A stretch of 46,952 bases of DNA from Rathayibacter sp. SD072 (GTDB taxonomy: Bacteria; Actinomycetota; Actinomycetes; Actinomycetales; Microbacteriaceae): NCBI RefSeq assembly GCF_017355185.1, contig NZ_JADILJ010000028.1, forward strand, positions 1 to 46,952, given 5' to 3'. The position numbers and the translations under genes were made by a program. The notes beneath the pieces were generated by a model. It saw only the letters and a list, made by a program, of their open reading frames with translations. It did not search any database and was not told where the DNA came from. Of this stretch, positions 1 to 7,351 are shown in pieces (position 1 is the first letter of the stretch; each line of letters begins with the position of its first letter).

Positions 1-2
1 CC

Positions 3-839
3 ACCTGGTTCTACCTGCCCGCCGGCGTGTTCTACGTGGTCCTGTTCCTCGTGCCGACGGCGGCCTCCCTCTACTTCTCCCTCACGCGGTGGACGCTGTT
101 CGACTCGACCTTCATCGGTCTCGAGAACTTCGTCGAGTTCTTCCAGGACCCGGCGCTGACCACGGGCTTCGTCAACACCTTCATCTACGCGGCCATCACC
201 TCGGGGCTGAAGATCGTGCTCGGGATGCTGCTCGGCCTCCTGCTCAGCTCGCAGATCATCGGGCGCGGCTTCCTCCGCAGCGTCGTGTTCTTCCCCGTCC
301 TCGTGTCGACGATCGGCATCGGCATCACGTTCAAGGTGCTGCTCGACCCCTTCGACGGCCTGATCAACCAGGGCCTCGCGACGATCGGCGTCGCCGGCCC
401 GGGCTGGCTGACCGACCCGCAGTGGGCGCTGCTCTCGGTCGCCCTGGTCGACGTCTGGAAGGGCGTCGGGCTGGCGACCCTCATCTACATCGCGGGCATC
501 GTCGCGATCCCGCAGGACTACTTCGAGGCCGCCCGCGTCGACGGCGCGGGCGCCTGGCACAACTTCCGCCACATCACGCTGCCGCTCCTGCGCCCCGCGA
601 CGGTGACCGTGATCCTCCTCTCCCTCATCGGCGGGCTGCGCTCGTTCGACCTCATCTGGGCGATGACCAAGGGCGGCCCCGGCTTCACGAGCGACGTGGT
701 CGCCTCGGTCATCTACAAGCAGTACCAGGCGGGCTTCTACGGTCTCTCGACCGCCGGCAACGTGATCCTCTTCCTCGTCGTGGCAGCGCTGATCTTCCCG
801 CTCTCGGCCTGGCTCAACCGGAAGGACAAGGAGCTGTGA
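3..839 (+). CDS. Sugar ABC transporter permease (CUT1, MalF-type), 5' partial
   Basis: Inner-membrane permease of a carbohydrate ABC importer. The frame is open to the left edge (TWFYLPAG precedes the first internal GTG at 27), so the gene starts outside the window and only its first residues are missing. Several hydrophobic helices are visible. The cytoplasmic EAA loop that docks the ATPase reads EAARVDGAGAW, near residue 170 of the visible part. The segment LIWAMTKGGPGFTSDV is typical of MalF/UgpA-type subunits. The stop overlaps the next permease's start (GTGA), so the two are probably translationally coupled. The binding-protein gene is presumably just upstream, outside the window. The substrate is suggested only by the GH78-like enzyme two genes downstream. 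Confidence 0.93.
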   Translation, partial: TWFYLPAGVFYVVLFLVPTAASLYFSLTRWTLFDSTFIGLENFVEFFQDPALTTGFVNTFIYAAITSGLKIVLGMLLGLLLSSQIIGRGFLRSVVFFPVLVSTIGIGITFKVLLDPFDGLINQGLATIGVAGPGWLTDPQWALLSVALVDVWKGVGLATLIYIAGIVAIPQDYFEAARVDGAGAWHNFRHITLPLLRPATVTVILLSLIGGLRSFDLIWAMTKGGPGFTSDVVASVIYKQYQAGFYGLSTAGNVILFLVVAALIFPLSAWLNRKDKEL

Positions 840-1759
840 CCACCACCCCGCTCACCCCGACTCCGCTCTCGACCGCCCCTCTCGAGGCCGACCCGCTCCG
901 CGCCAAGGTGCGCCAGCGCGGTGTCGGCCGCGGCTCGCGCCTCTGGCGCTGGGGCGGAGGGATCACCGCGATCGTCCTCGCCGTGATCGTGTTCATCGTC
1001 CCCTTCGTCTTCATCGTCCTCACCGCGTCCAAGACGCAGCAGGAGGCGTCGCTGCTGGGCTTCACGATGCCGACGCAGTGGAACTTCGTCGAGAACCTCC
1101 AGGAGGTCGTCTCGGCCCGGAACTTCGTGCTGCTGCGGGCCTTCGTCAACAGTGCGATCCTGACGATCGTCTCGGTCGCGGTCATGGTGGTGCTGGCCGC
1201 CATGGTCGGCTACGTGCTGCAGCGCCGCCGCTCCAGGTGGAACCCGCTCGTCAACGGACTCGTCCTCGCCGGCCTCATCATCCCGCCCGCCGTCGTCCCG
1301 ACGATCTGGGTGCTGCAGGGCCTCGAGCTCTTCAAGACCCTCCCCGGCCTGATCGCGGTGCACATCGCCTTCGGCCTCTCGTTCTGCATCCTCCTGTTCC
1401 GCGCGTTCGTCTCGACGATCCCGCGCGAGCTCGACGAGGCGGCGACGATCGACGGAGCCGGTCCGTTCCGCCTGTTCTTCACCGTGGTGCTGCCGCTGCT
1501 GAAGCCCGTCATCGTGACCGTGATCGTGGTGCAGGCGGTGACGGTGTTCAACGACTTCACCTACGCCCTGTACTTCCTGCCGGGCGACGAGAACGCGACC
1601 GTGCAGCTGACGCTGTACAACTTCTCCTCGCAGTCGGTGTCGTCGTGGAACCTCCTCTTCATGGACGTGCTGCTCATCACGATCCCGCCGCTGGTGATGT
1701 ACATCTTCTTCAACCGCCAGATCGTGGCGGGCATGACCTCGGGAGCCGTGAAGGGGTGA
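836..1759 (+). CDS. Sugar ABC transporter permease (CUT1, MalG-type)
   Basis: Second membrane subunit of the same importer, 307 aa. The GTG at 836 overlaps the previous stop (GTGA) and gives a hydrophilic N-terminus rich in Thr and Pro, followed by the first transmembrane helix at about residues 42-62 (ITAIVLAVIVFIVPFVFIVL). The EAA loop EAATIDGAGPFRLFF lies near residue 200. The C-terminus ends GMTSGAVKG, which resembles the usual MalG-type ending (GLTAGAVKG). The stop overlaps the GH78-like gene by another GTGA, so all three genes form one tightly coupled operon. No ATPase gene follows, so a shared ATPase is likely. Confidence 0.94.
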   Translation: MTTTPLTPTPLSTAPLEADPLRAKVRQRGVGRGSRLWRWGGGITAIVLAVIVFIVPFVFIVLTASKTQQEASLLGFTMPTQWNFVENLQEVVSARNFVLLRAFVNSAILTIVSVAVMVVLAAMVGYVLQRRRSRWNPLVNGLVLAGLIIPPAVVPTIWVLQGLELFKTLPGLIAVHIAFGLSFCILLFRAFVSTIPRELDEAATIDGAGPFRLFFTVVLPLLKPVIVTVIVVQAVTVFNDFTYALYFLPGDENATVQLTLYNFSSQSVSSWNLLFMDVLLITIPPLVMYIFFNRQIVAGMTSGAVKG

Positions 1760-3738
1760 CCCCGCGCACGGCCGGGGAGATCCGCGCGCACGCGCGTGCG
1801 GTCTCCCCGGACCCGGCGCCCGGGCACGCCGCTCCGGCAGCCGGCACCGTCTGGCTCTACGGCCCGGCGCAGTTCGAGCTCGGCCTCCTCGAGCGGATCG
1901 TCGCCGAGGGACGGGCGGCGGGCCGCTTCGTCGACTACTCGGACGACCACGGGCGCCCCGACGGGCGGACCGCGTTCCGGCTCCGCGGAGCCAGTGCGGT
2001 GGAGCTGCTCCCGGGAGGCGAGTGGACGGCCGATGCGCCCGCCGCCGCCCTCCCCGGGGGGTGGTCGGCACTCGACGCCGGCGGGCGGGATCTGGTCGTC
2101 ACCGTCAGGGCCGAGGGAGCCGCCGCGCTGGCGGTCGGTGACGCGACCGGCTGGGAGGTCCTCGACGGGGACCGCTGGGTGGCGGCGCGCGTGCGGCCCG
2201 GCGGCGCGACTCCTCCGCACCTCGACGACGAACCCGTGGTGCGGCTGCCGCTGGTGGCGAGCGAGGGACTGCTCGATGCGGGCCGCACCCTCCTCGGCCG
2301 ACCGGTGCTCACCTACTCCGGCACTCCGCGCGTCGTCAGCGGGGAGTCGCGGGAGGAGGCGCTCTCGGACGCCGTGCCCGAGACGCGGCACGACGTCGTC
2401 GACCTGGGCGGCGGACGCTGGACCACGCGGCACCGGCTGGGCTTCCGCTTCCTCGCCGTGCACGACGCAGAGGTGACGGACGCCGCGGTGGACGCGTCGA
2501 TCCGGCCCTCGCGACCGGCGGGTGCGTTCGCCTGCTCGGACGAGGGCCTGACGCGGATCGCGGCCGTCGCGTCCTGGACCCTGCGCACCTGCCTCCAGGG
2601 GCTCGTGCTCGACGGTGCCAAGCGCGACCGGATGCCGTGGATCGGCGATCAGGCGCTCGCCACCGCGGTGAACGCGTACACGGTCGCCGATCCGGGGATC
2701 GTGCGCGACGGTCTCGTCGCGCTCGGACGGCAGCGCCGCGGGTACGTGAACGGGCTCGCCGACTACTCCCTGTGGTGGGTGATCGGACAGGGGTTCCTGC
2801 AGCGCTTCTTCGGCGAGCGCGAGCACCTGGAGCGCGAAGCGGAGGGCGTCCACGCGTTCCTCGAGCGGCTCGCCGAGGAGGCGGGACCGGACGCCGTGCT
2901 GCGACCCCGGAGCCCGGGCGGCTTCTCGGAGGAGACCGGCCCGGTGCTGATCGACTGGGGTGTCGAACCGGAGCCGGGACGCGACTCGACCGCACTGCAG
3001 GCGCTCTGGTTCTGGGCGCTCTCGACGGGGGCGGATCTGCTCGCCCGCGTCGGCCACTCCGGCGAGCGCCGCTGGCGGGACCTCGCCGCGACCCTCCGCT
3101 CGACGCTCGAGGAGCGCGCGCGCACGCTCGGCGCGTGGAGCCGGTACCTCGACGACCCCCAGGAGCACCGCGGCGCACCGTGCGTCGACGACCCGCACAC
3201 GTGCTTCCTCGGTGCGCTCGCCGGTCTGATCGAGCCGACGGAGCCGGTCATCGCGGCGATCCGCGCCGCCCGCCCGCGCACGCCCTGGATGGCGGCGTTC
3301 GCGCTCGGCGCTCTCGGGGCCGCGGGTCGTCGACGCGAGGCGGTGGCACTCCTCCGCTCGCGCTGGATGCCGATGCTCGACGCGGGAGCGACGACCTTCT
3401 GGGAGGAGTTCCCCGGCGACGGCGAGCCCCTCGCGATGTACGGCCGCCCCTTCGGCAGGAGCCTCGCTCACGCCTGGGGAGCCGGCCCCGCCGCACTGCT
3501 GCCCGAGCTGGTGCTCGGCATCGCACCGCTCGCGGACGGCTGGTCGCGGATCGCCGTGGACCCGGAGCTCTGCGGCCTCGACTGGGCGGCCGCCGTCGTG
3601 CCGACGCCGTTCGGCGACCTCGTGGTCTCGGCCGACCGGGAGTCGGTGGTGGTGGACGTCCCCGACGGCGCGGTCCTGGTGGCCGACGGCCGCGAGACTC
3701 CCGGCCCGGCGACGGTGGAGTGGACGCTCAGGGCCTGA
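1756..3738 (+). CDS. GH78 alpha-L-rhamnosidase-like glycoside hydrolase
   Basis: 660 aa, starting at the GTG that overlaps the permease stop. After a beta-sandwich-like N-terminal half comes an (alpha/alpha)6-barrel-like region. It carries the motif DGAKRDRMPWIGD at about residues 286-298, which matches the GH78 signature (DGxxRER/W-G-D) containing the acidic catalytic residues. Later aromatic-rich segments (DYSLWWVIGQG, TTFWEEFPGDG) and the C-terminal sandwich (AHAWGAGPAALLPELVLGI) also fit GH78. It is shorter than many GH78 enzymes (often 900 aa or more) and has no signal peptide, so it should act in the cytoplasm on imported oligosaccharides. Alpha-L-rhamnosidase activity is inferred from the family; GH78 subfamilies also include less characterised activities. 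Confidence 0.82.
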   Translation: MTPRTAGEIRAHARAVSPDPAPGHAAPAAGTVWLYGPAQFELGLLERIVAEGRAAGRFVDYSDDHGRPDGRTAFRLRGASAVELLPGGEWTADAPAAALPGGWSALDAGGRDLVVTVRAEGAAALAVGDATGWEVLDGDRWVAARVRPGGATPPHLDDEPVVRLPLVASEGLLDAGRTLLGRPVLTYSGTPRVVSGESREEALSDAVPETRHDVVDLGGGRWTTRHRLGFRFLAVHDAEVTDAAVDASIRPSRPAGAFACSDEGLTRIAAVASWTLRTCLQGLVLDGAKRDRMPWIGDQALATAVNAYTVADPGIVRDGLVALGRQRRGYVNGLADYSLWWVIGQGFLQRFFGEREHLEREAEGVHAFLERLAEEAGPDAVLRPRSPGGFSEETGPVLIDWGVEPEPGRDSTALQALWFWALSTGADLLARVGHSGERRWRDLAATLRSTLEERARTLGAWSRYLDDPQEHRGAPCVDDPHTCFLGALAGLIEPTEPVIAAIRAARPRTPWMAAFALGALGAAGRRREAVALLRSRWMPMLDAGATTFWEEFPGDGEPLAMYGRPFGRSLAHAWGAGPAALLPELVLGIAPLADGWSRIAVDPELCGLDWAAAVVPTPFGDLVVSADRESVVVDVPDGAVLVADGRETPGPATVEWTLRA

Positions 3739-3740
3739 GC

Positions 3741-4145
3741 TCATCCCCCGCTCCGATCGGCCGGACCGCGCTCCGTGCTCCGCGCGACGGCGTGGGGAGC
3801 ACCGGGATCCGCGAGATCAGCGGGTCCGATCAGGCGGCGGAGCCACATCGGCCGCCGGGAACGCCGCAGCGCACGTGCCCAGCGGACGTCGGTGCGGGCC
3901 TCTCGGATCGGATCGACCGGACGGAGCTCCCCCGCCCGCCACTCCTCGATGAGGACGACGGACGCGGTGACGAGGTGCAGTCGCCGCGGCGGCTCGCGAT
4001 CCGGGTGCGCGTGGCCGACGCGGGTCCGGAGCAGCTGCTCGAGGCGCTCCGGGTCGGGCGCCGACCAGGTGCTGACGCCAGTGAGCCCACCGGGCAGCGG
4101 GAAGCGCTCGGTGACGTGGAGCGGAAGAGGTGAGGGGGAGGTCAT
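3741..4145 (-). CDS. Hypothetical protein
   Basis: 134 aa, not recognised. It ends 2 bp from the convergent GH78-like stop and begins 35 bp beyond the hairpin that closes the upstream surface-protein gene on the same strand. The first two thirds (ITERFPLP-like start, GGLTGVSTWSAPDPERLEQLLRT, LHLVTASVVLIEEW) look like a folded domain. The last 40 residues are Arg-, Pro- and Gly-rich and may be low-complexity tail. No signal peptide or transmembrane helix is visible. In DNA this GC-rich an ORF of this length can arise by chance; it is kept because of its clean ATG, its fit between neighbours and lack of a better frame. Confidence 0.5.
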   Translation of the reverse strand: MTSPSPLPLHVTERFPLPGGLTGVSTWSAPDPERLEQLLRTRVGHAHPDREPPRRLHLVTASVVLIEEWRAGELRPVDPIREARTDVRWARALRRSRRPMWLRRLIGPADLADPGAPHAVARSTERGPADRSGG

Positions 4146-4179
4146 CGTCGCCTTCGAGTAGCGGGTGGAGAGGGAGGAC

Positions 4180-4213
4180 CGGATCCCCGGCGTGCACAGG
4201 CGCCGGGGATCCG
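4180..4213 (-). terminator. Rho-independent terminator of the DUF11 surface-protein gene
   Basis: A perfect 13-bp stem (4180-4192 with 4201-4213, CGGATCCCCGGCG) and an 8-nt loop lie six bases past the stop of the surface-protein gene. They separate it from the small gene that follows on the same strand. The poly-T tract is weak, as is common in this GC range. Confidence 0.7.
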
Positions 4214-4218
4214 ATCGA

Positions 4219-7107
4219 TCAGGGTCGTGCGGCGGTCGAGGTCGAGCGGAGTCGACGGGCGAGGAGGAGCCCGCCGCCGGTCAGCAGGAGCACCCCCGCT
4301 CCCAGCACTCCCGCTCCGCCCGCGACACCGGTCGATGCGAGCGCACCGGTCGATGCGAGCACCGTCGGGACGACTCCCACCGGCGGCACGGCGACCTGAG
4401 CGCAGGACGCCGCCGCCTCATCGGCGCACGGGTGGCCGACGCCGGTCGGCGCGAAGCCCGCCGGCGGATCGTCGATCCGTGCGCGGTTCGGGATCGTCCA
4501 GGCGTCGACCCCGTCCGCCACGCGACCGGTGACACGGAACGTCGTCGAGGCGCCCGGAGCCAGGCTCAGTCCCTCGACCGAGAGGTCGCTGCTCGCGGGG
4601 CCGCCGTCCTGCGAGATCGTCACTCCGGACAGGTGAGCGAGCGTCGGCATGTCGACGAGGGTGAAGCCCTCCGCCGGGCGCGCTCCGGTGTTGCGGACCA
4701 CGATCTCGAAGCCCGCGCGTCCTCCGTGAGCCACGGTGTCCTTCAGCGCGGTCTTCACGATCTCGAGACGCCCCTCGACTCCGGGCACGGGGATCTCGGC
4801 GCAGGAGGCGGTGGCGTCATCGACGCACGGGTCCTCGACGACGGGCGGCTCGAAGCCCGGCGGCTGCTCGGTGATCGAGGCGCGGTTGGGCAGGGTCAGA
4901 GCGTCGTAGCCGTCGGCCACGCGCCCGCTGACGTGCAGGACGATCCGCCCTCCGGCCGGGATGCTGAGGCCGGTGACCGGCTCGGTGGCCGGCTGCATTC
5001 CTCCGGTGCCGTTCTCGATCACGGCCTCGGCGAGGTGCTCGAGGGTCGGGACGTCCGTCACCGTCACTCCTGTGGCGTCGACGGTGCCCGAGTTGACCAC
5101 GACGACGTCGAAGCCGGCCGTGCCGCCGTGCTCGGCCGAGGGCTGCGACGCCGTCTTCCGGATCCGGAGCTGCGCTTCGCCCACGGTGTGCGGCACGGTC
5201 GCGCACGGGTTCGCATCGGTGCCGACGGTCGACTCCGACGGCTGGAACGGGACCCCGGCGAGGCAGGCCGTGTTCAGGAGCGCCCGGTCGCCGTCGCCGC
5301 CGACGTGCAGCACGACGTCGAAGAGGAGTTCGGCGACCGTGCCGACCGGCAGCGTGCCCGCGGCCCAGTCGATGCGCCCGGTCGCGGGATCGATCGTCGC
5401 GGTGCCGTGGGAGGTGCGGATCGACGCCGCATCGAGATCGGCGTCGTCGAGGACCCCCTCGTCGAGGTGGTCGACGACCGCCGCGTCGACCACGTCGCCC
5501 GTGCCGTCCGAGGTGAGGGCGACCCGGTAGGGCACGCGGCTGCCCGGCGCGAGAGGGACGTCGGACGGCACCGACGAGGTCTTCGCGATCGTGACGTGGG
5601 GGCTCAGCGCTCCGAGCCCCGCCTCGGCGACCGCTCCGTCGGCCCCGTAGGACCAGTCGTCGATCGCACGGAGATCGCCGTAGGACCCGTGGACGGAGTC
5701 GTTGGCGTTCGGCGCACGACCGGCGCCGGAGTCGTCGCTCCGCCAGCGGTGCACGCCGCCGCGCGAGTCGGCCCCCGCGTCGCCGGAGACGGTCGGCGCG
5801 GTGACGGAGTAGCGCTCGGAGTTCGATCCCGTGAGGAGCGAGTCGTCCCAGTGCACGGAGGTGGGATCGCCGCCGCCGCCGCTGGAGCGCACGATCGAGA
5901 CGCCGCCGACCGAGGTCTCGGCGTCGACACGCGTGAAGTGGAACTCGTTGGTGCGGCCGATCGAGGCGCGGAACCGGACGTCCGGATCAGCCGCGTCGAC
6001 GGCGTCGCCCCGCGCGTCGAGGCCGTTCCAGTCGACGGAGAACGCACCGGGCCGGGCGAGGATCTCGGACAGGTGGACGTCTCGCTCCCCGTCGTAGGCG
6101 CCGTCGCCGTCGGCGTCGATGTCGACCGCCACGGTGCCCGGCTGGGTACCCAGCACCCCGGTGAGCGCCCCGGCGTTCGACCCGGAACCCGATCGGCGGT
6201 AGGCCAGCGACCCGATCGTCGGAGCCTCGTACGCCGGCGCGATCGACGCCGGCAGGTCGGCGGAGGGCGGGTCGAGGAAGAGCTTGTACGTCTGCAGGCC
6301 GTCGACGCCGGCGCGGCCCGACGGCTGCAGGTACTGCGCGCCGATCCCTCCCGCCTCGCTCGACTGCGGCATCGGCACCGAGAGGTACGAGGGGTCGGAG
6401 GAGCCGACCCGCACGTTGCCCTTGTTCGTCGCCTGCAGCGTTGACGCGACTCCGTCGTAGTCGCGCAGCGTCATGTCGTAGCGCGCACCCGTCTCGGTGA
6501 CGGCGTGCAGGGTGAAGGAGGAGGCGCGCTGCTCCGGGCTCGCGTAGCTCTCGCGAGCACCGGACTGGATCCCGTACGACGTGGACCACACCCTGCCCGC
6601 GATCGCCGCGCCGGACGACGACGCGACGCCGACGCTCCAGACGAGGTTCACGGGGGTCGCCACGTCGTCATCCGTGACGCTCACGCGGAACACGCCCGTC
6701 CGCTCCGCGACGAAGGACCCGCCCGCCGTCGTTCCGGGCGGGGCACCCCGCGGGAACACCTGCGAGTCGAGCACGGAGCCGTCGGGTGCCGTGATCGCCG
6801 CCGTCCCGCCTCCCGTCTCGCCCTCGCCCGCTCCCGAGCCGCCCTTGAGCGGATGCAGATCGACCTGCAGCACCTCGCCGGCGCGGAGCCAGGCCGAGAC
6901 CGTCGTGACCCCCTCGTTCGTCGCTCCGCCGTGGAGCAGGGTGTTGTCGATCGTGGTGCGCGGGGGCTCGCCCGCGGCCGAGGCGGGCAGCGCGAGCGCT
7001 CCCGAGCCCAGCAGCCCGCCGATGAGAGCGCATCCGGTCGCCGTCGCGGCGACCCGTCGGCGCCCCCTCCGACGGCCGGCCCGCCCCGCTCGTTCCGTTC
7101 TGCTCAT
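4219..7107 (-). CDS. Sortase-anchored surface protein with DUF11 repeats
   Basis: 962 aa. The ATG at 7107 is preceded by GAGGAGAGG at good spacing and starts a classic signal peptide: Arg-rich n-region, hydrophobic core AATATGCALIGGLLGSGALAL, then ASA. The region to about residue 500 is beta-rich and contains acidic DxDGDG-like segments (DIDADGDGAYDGE), which may bind calcium. Three DUF11-like domains follow, starting near residues 504, 644 and 779, each opening with a (V/L)xIxKTA strand. Near residue 918 there are two LASTG motifs in tandem, then a hydrophobic helix and RRLRS. This is the LAxTG sorting signal of class E sortases, so the protein should be wall-anchored. It is divergent from the DUF5107 gene. 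Ligand unknown. Confidence 0.9.
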   Translation of the reverse strand: MSRTERAGRAGRRRGRRRVAATATGCALIGGLLGSGALALPASAAGEPPRTTIDNTLLHGGATNEGVTTVSAWLRAGEVLQVDLHPLKGGSGAGEGETGGGTAAITAPDGSVLDSQVFPRGAPPGTTAGGSFVAERTGVFRVSVTDDDVATPVNLVWSVGVASSSGAAIAGRVWSTSYGIQSGARESYASPEQRASSFTLHAVTETGARYDMTLRDYDGVASTLQATNKGNVRVGSSDPSYLSVPMPQSSEAGGIGAQYLQPSGRAGVDGLQTYKLFLDPPSADLPASIAPAYEAPTIGSLAYRRSGSGSNAGALTGVLGTQPGTVAVDIDADGDGAYDGERDVHLSEILARPGAFSVDWNGLDARGDAVDAADPDVRFRASIGRTNEFHFTRVDAETSVGGVSIVRSSGGGGDPTSVHWDDSLLTGSNSERYSVTAPTVSGDAGADSRGGVHRWRSDDSGAGRAPNANDSVHGSYGDLRAIDDWSYGADGAVAEAGLGALSPHVTIAKTSSVPSDVPLAPGSRVPYRVALTSDGTGDVVDAAVVDHLDEGVLDDADLDAASIRTSHGTATIDPATGRIDWAAGTLPVGTVAELLFDVVLHVGGDGDRALLNTACLAGVPFQPSESTVGTDANPCATVPHTVGEAQLRIRKTASQPSAEHGGTAGFDVVVVNSGTVDATGVTVTDVPTLEHLAEAVIENGTGGMQPATEPVTGLSIPAGGRIVLHVSGRVADGYDALTLPNRASITEQPPGFEPPVVEDPCVDDATASCAEIPVPGVEGRLEIVKTALKDTVAHGGRAGFEIVVRNTGARPAEGFTLVDMPTLAHLSGVTISQDGGPASSDLSVEGLSLAPGASTTFRVTGRVADGVDAWTIPNRARIDDPPAGFAPTGVGHPCADEAAASCAQVAVPPVGVVPTVLASTGALASTGVAGGAGVLGAGVLLLTGGGLLLARRLRSTSTAARP

Positions 7108-7276
7108 CCGTAGTCCTCTCCTCAGCCGCTCGTGCGCATCCGCGCCGGCGACGGTCCGCTTCAGCCCCGTGGCAGGAGAGTAGTACCCATCCAGGTGTGG
7201 TGTCGGCGGCTCCCAGCCGACCTGTGGAGAACTCGCTCCACCGCGCGGAGGGGAGGAGGACCGCCGACAGCGACGC

Positions 7277-7312
7277 CACCGGAGGATCGTCCAGGCCCGC
7301 ACCCGATCCGCC
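7277..7312 (+). promoter_or_regulatory. Candidate operator upstream of the DUF5107 gene
   Basis: The 18-mer CACCGGAGGATCGTCCAG (7277-7294) recurs exactly, on the other strand, upstream of the cellulase-like gene (11686-11703). A second shared box, CCGATCCGCC (7303-7312), follows 8 bp later; at the other site the gap is 10 bp. The 18-mer ends 57 bp from the downstream start codon here and 56 bp there. Two spaced boxes just upstream of a promoter are a typical AraC-family arrangement, and an AraC-type gene adjoins the second site. Binding by that protein is inference. Confidence 0.6.
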
Positions 7313-7351
7313 CATTCCTGAACGGCCGCGCTCCTCCCTAGCCTCGGCAGC

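Noticed and set aside
737-2071. 444-codon minus-strand ORF opposite the permease and GH78 genes
   Set aside because: His/Arg/Glu-rich low-complexity product with no ribosome-binding site; shadow of well-supported genes.
4165-6444. 759-codon plus-strand ORF opposite the DUF11 surface-protein gene
   Set aside because: Arg/Gly/Val-rich translation without domains; the minus strand has signal peptide, DUF11 repeats and sorting signal. It is a high-GC shadow.
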